From contig JBOHUD010000055.1 in assembly GCA_050734155.1 (NCBI GenBank), positions 1-13,246 of the forward strand: a stretch of DNA of 13,246 nucleotides, given 5' to 3'. This stretch comes from Aeolococcus sp050734155 (lineage in GTDB: Bacteria > Chloroflexota > Dormibacteria > Aeolococcales > Aeolococcaceae). Positions 1 through 6,656 of this stretch are shown here, one piece after another; positions within the stretch are counted from its first letter, which is position 1, and every line of letters begins with the position of its first letter. Made by a program: the position numbers and the translations under genes. The notes under the pieces are model-generated. The model saw only the letters and a program-made list of their open reading frames with translations, searched no databases and was not told the origin of the DNA.

Positions 1-1
1 G

Positions 2-247
2 GTTTGGGTACTCCCATCTGCGCTGAGCCACATCCGACTCCGCATCCGGGAGTTTGCGATCGTCTGGGACTGGCGGAAGAATGTGGGCGCGGTGCGAGCG
101 CTCTCTCAGGTGGAACCGCCGCAGCACCATTCCCAAGAGCAGGGTGGCCGCGGCCGCGCCGGCCCCAGCACCTGGGCTCATGGCAGCCAGTAGCGTCCAC
201 ACGAATCCGACAACTCGAGCCCAGTTCCTCGCCACTATTGGGTTCAC
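2..247 (-). CDS. Partial small membrane protein (5' end present, 3' end beyond left edge)
   Basis: This frame begins with GTG at 247 and stays open for 82 codons to the left edge. An AGGGG Shine-Dalgarno-like sequence (253-257) lies 5 nt before the start. There is no other ATG, GTG or TTG start between it and the in-frame TGA upstream, which fixes the start. The N-terminus (MNPIVARNWARV) leads into one or two hydrophobic stretches at about residues 11-42, rich in Gly and Ala. A charged, presumably cytoplasmic tail follows (RRFHLRERSHRAH) and then a Pro/Asp-rich segment. I do not recognise a family. It lies on the same strand as the LRR-CHAT pair, 153 bp downstream of the small membrane gene, with its own TAGGAT box at 292-297. 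Because it is short and cut by the window edge, coding status is probable rather than certain. Confidence 0.55.
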   Translation of the reverse strand, partial: MNPIVARNWARVVGFVWTLLAAMSPGAGAGAAAATLLLGMVLRRFHLRERSHRAHILPPVPDDRKLPDAESDVAQRRWEYPN

Positions 248-400
248 GGGAGCCCCTGATTGAGAGACAACGCTTCTTGGTGGACGTAGTCATCCTACCG
301 TGGTGCCTTTCTTGCTTGTCGCAGCCGGATCGTCACTGACGTCAGGCGCTCGGGCTGGTGCATGACCGTTTGTGATCGATAGGACCGAGACCGAGAGCTA
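248..400. promoter_or_regulatory. Upstream region of the left-edge gene (153 bp)
   Basis: This gap contains no gene. Reading on the minus strand it holds a 10-bp palindrome CTGACGTCAG (336-345), then a TAGGAT hexamer (297-292) that could be a -10 box, then the GTG at 247. A start site near 285 would give a leader of about 38 nt, long enough for the AGGGG ribosome site. No clear -35 hexamer is visible at the standard 17-bp spacing. I see no convincing hairpin-plus-U terminator after the small membrane gene that ends at 401, so read-through from the LRR-CHAT pair remains possible. Confidence 0.35.
334..348. repeat. 15-bp direct repeat, copy 1, with a 10-bp palindrome core
   Basis: The sequence CACTGACGTCAGGCG is identical to that at 3819-3833. 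Its core CTGACGTCAG is a perfect palindrome, as expected for a site bound by a dimeric regulator. This copy lies 89 nt before the start codon of the left-edge membrane gene and 53 nt after the stop of the small membrane gene. It could be an operator or a flanking repeat left by cassette insertion; the sequence alone does not decide. Confidence 0.45.
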
Positions 401-703
401 TCACCCGCCAATGTTGATGGGTCCTTCTCCCGGAGCGGGGCCCATGACCGGGCCGAGCGCCTTGCGCCCATTGATGATGCCGAAGATGGCTAGGTAGGCA
501 AAGAACCCGGCACCAAGGCCGACGCAGTAGAGGCCGAAGAGGAATGTATCCTTGAATACCGTCGTGACCGCACCCCCGCCGACCGCCCCGATGACCGTGG
601 CCAGATCGGATATCTGGGCGGTCTTTCCGCGCACTAGAGTGCGGTACGTGATCCAACCGACAACGACGCCAAACACCACGGCGCCCACGTTCTGTACTGT
701 CAC
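401..703 (-). CDS. Small three-helix membrane protein, partner of the LRR-CHAT protein
   Basis: This is a roughly 100-residue protein with three likely membrane segments: about residues 4-22 (NVGAVVFGVVVGWITY), 32-49 (DLATVIGAVGGGAV) and 53-77 (LFGLYCVGLGAGFFAYLAIF). The tail is short and Gly/Pro-rich (PAPGEGPINIGG). Two starts are possible. GTG at 745 overlaps the LRR-CHAT stop codon (GTGA) but has no visible ribosome site. GTG at 703 has AAGGGAG (709-715) 5 nt before it, so I prefer 703, which puts the first helix almost at the N-terminus. Either way it directly follows the LRR-CHAT gene on the same strand and is probably co-transcribed with it. No enzyme motif is present. Its size and Gly-rich helices fit a pore, holin-like or membrane-anchor partner, but function is not known from sequence. 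It is far shorter than a bacterial gasdermin. Confidence 0.75.
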   Translation of the reverse strand: MTVQNVGAVVFGVVVGWITYRTLVRGKTAQISDLATVIGAVGGGAVTTVFKDTFLFGLYCVGLGAGFFAYLAIFGIINGRKALGPVMGPAPGEGPINIGG

Positions 704-741
704 GTCGTCTCCCTTCGTTGGTTGTTGACCGCTGTTGCTGG

Positions 742-3663
742 TCACTGCTGCATGACCAGGTCCATGGAGCAGAACGGTGTGTACACCAACCCGCAGACAT
801 TGCCCTTCGCTAACAAATCAATGCGAGCCATGTAGAGCGCTTTCCCGGCTGGCTGGCGGCCGGTCCCCGAGTCGCGCGTGAAGTATGAATAGAAGTTGTC
901 GGCGAACTCGCCGGCAGTCGGCTGCGCCACCGAGATTTCGGTACCGATCACCCCCGCCGCGTGTAATCCGGCGAAGGCGTCGACGAAGCTCACCACGTCT
1001 TCGGGGGACAAGGCCGCGGTGTGGCACCCGTTGATGAACACCAACGGCGGTACGGCTTGCCAGGCCTTCGGATCAGCCCACACCTTGGCCTGAGCCCAGG
1101 CTGCAAAGTCGCCGCTGCCCAATAGCACGTCTTTGCCGATCTCCAGAACCGGTACCGACAGGTGCGACTGTGCCAGCGTAACCGTCTTGCCGTGGCAGTA
1201 GAAGTATATGAGCGGCAGCTTGGGAGAGTTCCAGGCGTCCAGTACGCTGGAGCGGTCGGTACATTCCTTGGGTTTGAAGTTGACCTGCAGCAGGGCCTGT
1301 AGCGCGTCGAGATGGGCTCGGGTCATGTTGGCGTCGAGTTGGAGGCTGTGGATGAGAGCTGCCGTGGATCCCTTGGCCGCCGGGAGCTCGGTGACCATGG
1401 TTTCCCGCCTAACCGAGGGCGGCTGCTCAATCAAGTGCCGGAATCCCCAGAAGCCGTAAGGACAGAGGGTGTTGATCTCATGGTCGACAGAGTGGGGACA
1501 AGTCTCGGGGTAGTTGGCCAGCTGCGCCCGCTCCGTTTCCCACTTCTCCAGCAGCGGACATGGAGTGAATGGGGCGGCGAGCTCGTGAGGGATGTCGTAA
1601 ACGAGCGCCCAGGGGAACGTCACCCGAGTCGCCCGCGCCACCTGGATGGTGGCGCGCCTAGCCAGCTCGTCGGAAAGGGCCAGCCGATCGTCGACATCAG
1701 GTAATACCGCATTGATGAGCGCGGAACCCAGATGGGCCAGCGCCGTCAGGTCCCGGGTTAGTCCGGCCGCCGGCTTGCCGTTAATTGAGTCGTACTGATT
1801 GGTGCGTCCATCCTCGCCAAGCGTGATAAGTGAGAGTTCATCCCTGATCTTTCCCAGCACCACCTGCGCCTCAGCCTCGGTCAGGTCGACCGGGATCGGT
1901 CTTCCTCGACCCTTGATCACCAAGCTGTGAATCCCAGGCGTCTCGTTGGTCAGAACGCTCAGGTCTCTCGGGGCGAACTTCACCGACCTGGCTACGTCCC
2001 GGGCCAGTGTGTAGTCCACTGCTCCGGCTATGGTTCCGGTCGCCGTGTCACCGGTGGCGACGACCGCGTCGACGCGTACCGACTGCACGGCGTTGTTGTG
2101 ATGGTAGACGGTGCAGCGGATGGACACGGGGCCCTCGCTCGACCGGGTGGCGAAGGGCACGAACAGATGCGGCTGCCGTTCTTCCGGGGCGCAGATGTGT
2201 TCGGCCCCGCAACCGCATACCCAGCTGGACCCCTTGACGGGCAAGAACACCCGGGAGGTCTCGGCCAGCACATCGACCCACGAGCTGGACACCACAACGT
2301 CGAACCACCACCCCGCGGTGCTGTCCGGGATCAGTTGCTCGGCGGCAAACTCAGGCGCGTTGACGACCACGCTCTCCAACGCGGGCGGCCCGATGTCGAG
2401 GCGCAACCGGTACTGGGTTTGCTGACGGAGCACCTCGTGGGTGGTCAGGAGCGAGCCATCCGACCGCCCGACTGCTACGTTGAGGACCCGGCGGGCAGCC
2501 TCTCCTTCGAACGTCACAGCGGCACCGTCCTCTGTAACCAGGCTGGTGCGGTGGACCCGCTCGGCGGCCTCGGCGATGAAGCTTGTCGCCTTGTGGTTGG
2601 CCTCCCCACCAGCGACCTCCTGCAGCCGAATCACGGTGGGTTCGCCAGCTCGGGCGTGCTCGGCGACGTAATCGAGCGCCCGGCTGCGACCGACCTGCGA
2701 CAGGTCTACCGACGTACCCGTCCCGGACTGCACTGAGGCCGCCACGTCGCGGAACCGCTTGAAGTGGAGGTCGATCACTCGGTGCACGTCCGCCGCGTCG
2801 GTGAGCTCGATTCGCGGCAAGCGGTAGGTGGGGGCGTCTAAGTAGCGGGTGGGTTCGGGGGCACTGGTGGTCAACTTCTCGATCGCCCTGGACACTTCCA
2901 CTCCCACCGGCCGTGCGGCTACCGTGCCCGGGTCGAAGCGGTTGCCGAGCGCCGAGAGCCGAACGTGACTGGCGAGATCCTCAGGGAAGAAGTCGAGCCG
3001 GTTGGCGTCCAAATACAGCTCGACCAGGCTCCCGGGCAGATGGGCGGCGGCTATGGCCTCGGAGGTGAGCAAGTTGCCGGACAGATCGAGCCGGGCCAGG
3101 TTGTGCAACCTTGCTAGCGACGCCGGCAGCTCTCCGATCCGGTTGGCGCTCAGGTCGAGCACCCTCAGCCCGGTGGCACCAGCGACTTCGTCGATCGACC
3201 GCAGACGGTTGTGAGCCAGATCGAGGATGTCTAGGCGTCGCAGCTCATCGATCACGTGGACCTCGGTGATCGCGTTACCGGCGGCGTCGAGCCCGTGCAG
3301 TCTGATGCAGGCGGCTAGCTGGTCGGGCAGGCCGGTCAGACGGTTCTCGGACACGTCGAGAACTTCGAGCACGACCAGGGCGCCGATGCCCTCGCCGATA
3401 ACCCTAATCCGGTTGGCGGCGATGTCGAGCTGTTGGACACCGGTGGCCTCCCACACCCAGTCGGGAACGGTGACCAGCCGATTGCCGGCCAGATCCAACC
3501 GCTTCACCAGTGACAGGTCGATCGTCGGCCGGGGAATCTGGCTGAGCTTCAGATTCCGCAGCGACAAGACGCCAGTGGTCTCCGCGGCCTCGGCGGCCTG
3601 GTCAAGGGCCGCTTCGGGGGTGGTCGCAGCTGCTCCCCGGAACGTTCGGCCTGCTTTCCTCAC
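742..3663 (-). CDS. LRR-CHAT protein: leucine-rich-repeat sensor fused to a caspase-like peptidase
   Basis: This 973-residue protein has no signal peptide and is probably cytoplasmic. After a low-complexity Ala-rich N-terminus, residues ~31-245 form about nine leucine-rich repeats with a regular Asn ladder (N61, 84, 107, 130, 152, 174, 197, 221, 241). The middle (~260-600) includes a Cys cluster (C483, C485, C491) and a segment reading CTVYHHNNAVQS. The C-terminal ~300 residues match a CHAT domain: PWALVYD (684-690), the catalytic His motif YCHG (H824) and the catalytic Cys motif FINGC (C880). CHAT domains are clan CD cysteine peptidases related to caspases and separase. In other bacteria CHAT proteins serve in defence or programmed death. 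The GTG start at 3663 is set by GGAGG (3670-3674) 6 nt upstream. LRRs probably sense a ligand or partner, and the peptidase probably acts on a neighbour; target and trigger are inference. The dyad is intact, so activity is expected. Confidence 0.88.
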   Translation of the reverse strand: MRKAGRTFRGAAATTPEAALDQAAEAAETTGVLSLRNLKLSQIPRPTIDLSLVKRLDLAGNRLVTVPDWVWEATGVQQLDIAANRIRVIGEGIGALVVLEVLDVSENRLTGLPDQLAACIRLHGLDAAGNAITEVHVIDELRRLDILDLAHNRLRSIDEVAGATGLRVLDLSANRIGELPASLARLHNLARLDLSGNLLTSEAIAAAHLPGSLVELYLDANRLDFFPEDLASHVRLSALGNRFDPGTVAARPVGVEVSRAIEKLTTSAPEPTRYLDAPTYRLPRIELTDAADVHRVIDLHFKRFRDVAASVQSGTGTSVDLSQVGRSRALDYVAEHARAGEPTVIRLQEVAGGEANHKATSFIAEAAERVHRTSLVTEDGAAVTFEGEAARRVLNVAVGRSDGSLLTTHEVLRQQTQYRLRLDIGPPALESVVVNAPEFAAEQLIPDSTAGWWFDVVVSSSWVDVLAETSRVFLPVKGSSWVCGCGAEHICAPEERQPHLFVPFATRSSEGPVSIRCTVYHHNNAVQSVRVDAVVATGDTATGTIAGAVDYTLARDVARSVKFAPRDLSVLTNETPGIHSLVIKGRGRPIPVDLTEAEAQVVLGKIRDELSLITLGEDGRTNQYDSINGKPAAGLTRDLTALAHLGSALINAVLPDVDDRLALSDELARRATIQVARATRVTFPWALVYDIPHELAAPFTPCPLLEKWETERAQLANYPETCPHSVDHEINTLCPYGFWGFRHLIEQPPSVRRETMVTELPAAKGSTAALIHSLQLDANMTRAHLDALQALLQVNFKPKECTDRSSVLDAWNSPKLPLIYFYCHGKTVTLAQSHLSVPVLEIGKDVLLGSGDFAAWAQAKVWADPKAWQAVPPLVFINGCHTAALSPEDVVSFVDAFAGLHAAGVIGTEISVAQPTAGEFADNFYSYFTRDSGTGRQPAGKALYMARIDLLAKGNVCGLVYTPFCSMDLVMQQ

Positions 3664-3678
3664 CCTCGGCCTCCGAGG
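3664..3678 (-). promoter_or_regulatory. Ribosome-binding site inside a small GC-rich hairpin
   Basis: On the minus strand the sequence is CCTCGG-AGG-CCGAGG, directly followed by the GTG start of the LRR-CHAT gene. The two 6-nt arms are perfectly complementary with a 3-nt loop. The ribosome site GGAGG spans the left arm and the loop, so folding would partly hide it and could hold translation low. The loop is tight, so stability in vivo is uncertain. Confidence 0.35.
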
Positions 3679-3724
3679 CTACCTAACCACGGCGGGCAGT
3701 CACCACGGCGGCGGCCGCCCCGCC

Positions 3725-3730
3725 ATCCTA
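3725..3730 (-). promoter_or_regulatory. Candidate -10 box of the LRR-CHAT gene
   Basis: On the minus strand TAGGAT (3730-3725) lies 61 nt before the GTG start. A weak TTCTTG sits 17 bp upstream as a possible -35. A CTGACGTC half-copy of the palindrome (3738-3745, plus-strand reading) lies between the two boxes. The left-edge gene has the same TAGGATG heptamer ahead of it. The match to a housekeeping promoter is partial. Confidence 0.35.
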
Positions 3731-3818
3731 GCCGACGCTGACGTCCCCAAGAATCCTTCACCCCCTGCGGTCTGGCACAGATCTCGCTCGGAGGGCCGAG
3801 GTCGGCGCGCCGGACGGC

Positions 3819-3833
3819 CACTGACGTCAGGCG
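3819..3833. repeat. 15-bp direct repeat, copy 2, with a 10-bp palindrome core
   Basis: This is the same CACTGACGTCAGGCG as at 334-348, in the same orientation. It lies 155 bp upstream of the LRR-CHAT start, ahead of the candidate promoter. The two copies bracket the LRR-CHAT gene and its membrane partner. A regulator-binding site serving two transcription units is my first reading; a cassette-flanking repeat is the alternative. Confidence 0.45.
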
Positions 3834-4416
3834 GACGACCCTCCCGCGAGTCCCAACGGCGCCGAAAAGGTTCGAACGCACCTCCCAGCGCCTCGATGCT
3901 GGTGCCATTCCCAGAGTGGTCCGCACTCACTCAGAATCAGCAGGTGTGACGTGGCTTCCGGGCTGGACGGCGTGAGAAGTCTACTGATGGAACGGTAGTG
4001 GGCGACCGGGCCGGGCTAACGCACGACTCCCACCAACGCTCACAAGGTCACCTCCGTTCAGGTTGGAAGGCGTCGGCCACTACGTCGTCCAATGCCGTGG
4101 TTTGGGCTCGTCGACTGCTTCGGTGAATCGCAGTAGGGCCTCGCGACCTGCTCGGGACGCGACTTCGGGATGACCGGGATACCTGAGCCTGGCAAGGTCC
4201 GACGGAGGCCGAAGTAGTCCGGCGCACGGTTGTCGACCGTCCTGACAAGTCGACCTGCCGCGCCGTTGCATCGCGGCAGCACTCGCGGTTTGAGTACTTC
4301 CTCGAACCATTGCTGGAAGGTCGCGGGCGTCGTGGACCAGCTCACACGCCTTCGCCAGCCGTACGAGTACGACTATCAACGGCCCCTGCTCAGACGCCGC
4401 CGGTTCATGAACGGAG
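3834..4416. other. Stretch without an intact gene; scraps of coding-like sequence on the minus strand
   Basis: No frame here gives a full-length protein I can support. On the minus strand, one frame (about 4379-4080) reads naturally in PEVASRAGREALLRFTEAVDE, then hits a stop. A second frame continues gene-like as ALDDVVADAFQPERR and stops at 4048-4050. That stop is embedded in a perfect ribosome site, GGAGGTGA (4048-4055), followed 4 nt later by GTG at 4043. The frame from that GTG has only 20 codons (3981-4043). A gene end overlapping the next gene's ribosome site is typical of a real operon, so this may be a frameshifted remnant beside the tRNA. I cannot name the family. Both frames may be chance. 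Confidence 0.3.
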
Positions 4417-4488
4417 AACGGGAGACGGGGCTCGAACCCGCAACTTCAACCTTGGGAAGGTTGCACTCTACCGTTGAGTTACTCCCGC
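4417..4488 (-). tRNA. tRNA-Gly, anticodon CCC
   Basis: A full cloverleaf can be drawn on the minus strand. The acceptor arm is GCGGGAG paired with CTCCCGT (one G-U pair). The D stem is ACTC/GAGT. The anticodon stem is CAACC/GGTTG around the loop TTCCCAA, giving anticodon CCC, which reads GGG. The T arm is GCGGG-TTCGAGC-CCCGT. The discriminator base is U, as usual for tRNA-Gly. The CCA end is not encoded, since the next bases are TCT, so it must be added by a nucleotidyltransferase. The total is 72 nt. It sits at the boundary between the accessory left part and the housekeeping right part. Confidence 0.95.
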
Positions 4489-4541
4489 ATCAGTCGCTGA
4501 GTGTACCCCTGCTGACGGCGAGCAGCGAACCCGAGTTGTTT

Positions 4542-6161
4542 TCACCGCGCCGCCCTGCCGGCCTGTGTCACCTCGAGCTTTCCGTCGTTGTAGAGCTGGC
4601 GGATCAGCTTCTTGTCCTGCTTGCCCACGCTGGTCTTGGGGAGCTCATCCACGAACGTCCAGCGCTCCGGAAGCCACCAGTGCGCCACCTTGCCATCGAG
4701 GAAGCTGCGCAGATCGTCGGCGCCCGCCTCGGCGCCGGGTTTCAGCACCACCGCTGCCAGCGGCCGCTCCTCCCAGCGATCGTCGTGCACTCCCACCACC
4801 GCGGCGTCGGCCACCGCGGGGTGGGCGGCGAGATGGTTCTCCAGCTCCACCGAAGAGATCCATTCGCCACCCGACTTGATCACGTCCTTGGACCGGTCGG
4901 TGATCTGCAGGTAGCCCCGCGAGTCCATGACGCCGACATCGCCGGTGCGCAGCCAGCCGTCGTGGAACCTCTCCGGCGCCTCCACCCCGTAGTACGAGGC
5001 GGTGATCCAGGGCCCGCGAGCCTCCAACTCACCGACGGACGTGCCGTCCCAGGGAAGCTCGGCGCCGTCGTCACCGACGATGCGCAGCTCCACCCCCGGC
5101 ATGGCGCGGCCGGTCTTGCTGCGCCACTCGATCTCCTCATCCTCGGGGATGCCCGCCGGCGGGAAGGCGATGCACCCCAGGGGGCTGGTCTCGGTCATCC
5201 CCCATGCCTGGATCAGCTCGATGTTCAACTTGTCGCGGAAGGCCTCGATCAGCGCCCGCGGCACGGCGGAGCCACCGCAGATGGCGCGCTTGATGGATGA
5301 CAGGTCAGCGTCGGTTGCCTCGGCCTGCGCGAGCATGCCCGTGAAGATGGTGGGCACGCCGCCCGTGAACGTGGGCCGCTCGGCCTTGACGAAGTCGCAC
5401 AGTGGCTGCGCCTGGAGAAACCTGTCGGGGAGCAGCAGGGTGCAGCCCAGCATCCACGCCGCGTACGGGATCCCCCACGCGTTGACGTGGAACATGGGCA
5501 CGATCATCAGCAGGCGCTCGGACTCGTCGATGCGGAACGATGCCCAGACGGCGAGGCAGTGCAGCCAGATGGAGCGGTGGCTGTAGACCACGCCCTTGGG
5601 ATCGCCGGTGGTTCCCGTCGTGTAGCACATCGCCGCCGCCGACCACTCATCGAGGTCCGGCCAGGCGAACTCGACGGGCGCCGCGGCGACCGCCTCCTCG
5701 TAGCTGACGTGGTCGCCCAGCGCGGAGGTGTCCGCCTTCCCTACCACGATCACCCGCTCGACGGTGCGCAGCTGCTGGCGGATTGCCGCCAGCAGCGGCA
5801 CCAGCGACGCGTCGACGATGACGACGCGGTCCTGGGCGTCGTTGACGATGTGGACCAGCTGCTGGGGGGTGAGCCTCAGGTTGAGGGTGTGCAGCACCGC
5901 CCCCATGCAGGGGATGGCCAGGTACGCCTCCATGTGCGCCCGGTTGTTCCAGGCGAGCGTGGCCACGCGGTCACCCTCGCCGACGCCCATCCCGCGGAGA
6001 ACATTGGCCAGGCGCCCGGCACCCGCCGCGACCTCGGTGTAGGTCGCGTGATCGGCGGACTCCCCCTGCCAGGTGATCACCTCGCTGTTGCCGAACAGCT
6101 GCGTCCCGCGCGTCAGCAGCGAGGTGACCGTCAGCGGGCTGGTCTGCATGGTGCTCTTCAT
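4542..6161 (-). CDS. AMP-forming fatty acyl-CoA synthetase (medium/long-chain type)
   Basis: This 539-residue member of the ANL adenylate-forming superfamily activates a carboxylic acid to an acyl-AMP and transfers it to coenzyme A. Visible motifs are YTTGTTGDPKG (180-190, phosphate loop), QAWGMTETSP (319-328, adenine-binding), GWLRTGD (402-408, ribose-binding Asp) and PKTSVGKQDKK (509-518) with catalytic Lys514. Length and motif order are normal, and the protein should be soluble or loosely membrane-bound. The ATG at 6161 is chosen because AAGGAG (6171-6176) lies 9 nt upstream; the frame is open to 6356, but that extension is Arg/Pro/Trp-rich and unlike the family. The closest architecture is medium-chain (AlkK-like) acyl-CoA ligases. 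The exact substrate, fatty or aromatic acid, cannot be read from sequence. It lies 53 bp upstream of the tRNA on the same strand. Confidence 0.92.
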   Translation of the reverse strand: MKSTMQTSPLTVTSLLTRGTQLFGNSEVITWQGESADHATYTEVAAGAGRLANVLRGMGVGEGDRVATLAWNNRAHMEAYLAIPCMGAVLHTLNLRLTPQQLVHIVNDAQDRVVIVDASLVPLLAAIRQQLRTVERVIVVGKADTSALGDHVSYEEAVAAAPVEFAWPDLDEWSAAAMCYTTGTTGDPKGVVYSHRSIWLHCLAVWASFRIDESERLLMIVPMFHVNAWGIPYAAWMLGCTLLLPDRFLQAQPLCDFVKAERPTFTGGVPTIFTGMLAQAEATDADLSSIKRAICGGSAVPRALIEAFRDKLNIELIQAWGMTETSPLGCIAFPPAGIPEDEEIEWRSKTGRAMPGVELRIVGDDGAELPWDGTSVGELEARGPWITASYYGVEAPERFHDGWLRTGDVGVMDSRGYLQITDRSKDVIKSGGEWISSVELENHLAAHPAVADAAVVGVHDDRWEERPLAAVVLKPGAEAGADDLRSFLDGKVAHWWLPERWTFVDELPKTSVGKQDKKLIRQLYNDGKLEVTQAGRAAR

Positions 6162-6297
6162 GGGGCCGGACTCCTTGAAAGGGAACCGCGGGGCGCAGGC
6201 CGGCAATCTCGACCTGCCCATACTTTGCCGCAAATTCGTCTCGCCCCGTGATCTCCCAACGGCGGCGGCGAGCGCCGGCGGCCGGCGAGGGGAACGA

Positions 6298-6591
6298 TCA
6301 GCTCGACTCGCCGGCCAGGCGCAGGCCCAGCCCCACCAGCACCGCGCCGCTCGCAAGGTCGAGGGCGCGGCGGATGCGGACCCGCCGCAGCACCCCTCCG
6401 AGGGTGGCCACCAGGGCGGCGGCCGTGCACAAAGTCCAGCTCGCCTGCCCGGCCGCGACCCCCGCCGCCGTGGCGATGCCTGCCGGGCGACCGCCGAACA
6501 GCGTGTTGCGAATCGTCAGCGCGGTGTCGGGGCCGGGCGTGCAGATCACGACCGCCGACACCGCCAGGAAGGCGAGGAGATGGCCGGCCAT
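6298..6591 (-). pseudogene. LysE/RhtB-family exporter with the middle deleted (in frame)
   Basis: The encoded 97 residues match the two ends of the LysE/RhtB amino-acid and metabolite exporter family, normally about 200 residues with six membrane helices. The N-terminus has the family hallmark CTPGPDTALTIRN, followed by GVAAGQASW. The C-terminus has LRRVRIRRALDLASGAVLVGLGLRLA, typical of the last helix. Roughly 100 residues between them are missing, with no frameshift or stop, so the join reads as one short ORF. Two or three helices remain, which should not make a normal transporter. The ATG at 6591 fits the family N-terminus; a TTG at 6657 would overlap the recQ start. A GATACT hexamer (6599-6604) lies 7 nt upstream. 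It is divergent from recQ and 136 bp upstream of the acyl-CoA synthetase. A natural short form is possible but less likely than deletion. Confidence 0.65.
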
Positions 6592-6598
6592 GACCGCC

Positions 6599-6604
6599 AG
6601 TATC
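6599..6604 (-). promoter_or_regulatory. Candidate -10 box just before the LysE-like start
   Basis: On the minus strand GATACT sits 7 nt before the ATG at 6591. The spacing would make a leaderless or nearly leaderless transcript, as proposed for recQ, hemE and the phosphoacceptor gene. The match to TATAAT is 4 of 6. Confidence 0.3.
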
Positions 6605-6642
6605 GCGCCTCCGCTGTACGCGAACCGTCCCCACGGGCCTGC

Positions 6643-6648
6643 TACCCT
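6643..6648 (+). promoter_or_regulatory. Candidate -10 box of recQ, leaderless spacing
   Basis: TACCCT lies 8 nt before the recQ ATG and there is no ribosome site in front of that ATG. The surrounding GCTACCCTC is identical to the sequence ahead of hemE (10208-10216). A start site at or next to the ATG would give a leaderless mRNA. Confidence 0.4.
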
Positions 6649-6656
6649 CCGGCGCA

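Noticed and set aside
401..745. Small membrane protein as a bacterial gasdermin
   Set aside because: It is about 100 residues of three hydrophobic helices, whereas gasdermins are more than twice as long and mainly soluble beta-rich folds before cleavage.
4230..5300. Plus-strand open frame across the tRNA and the acyl-CoA synthetase end
   Set aside because: It runs through a tRNA gene and antisense to a well-supported enzyme, with no recognisable domain.
6162..6356. Longer N-terminus for the acyl-CoA synthetase
   Set aside because: The extra 65 residues look non-coding, and the ATG at 6161 has a good ribosome site.
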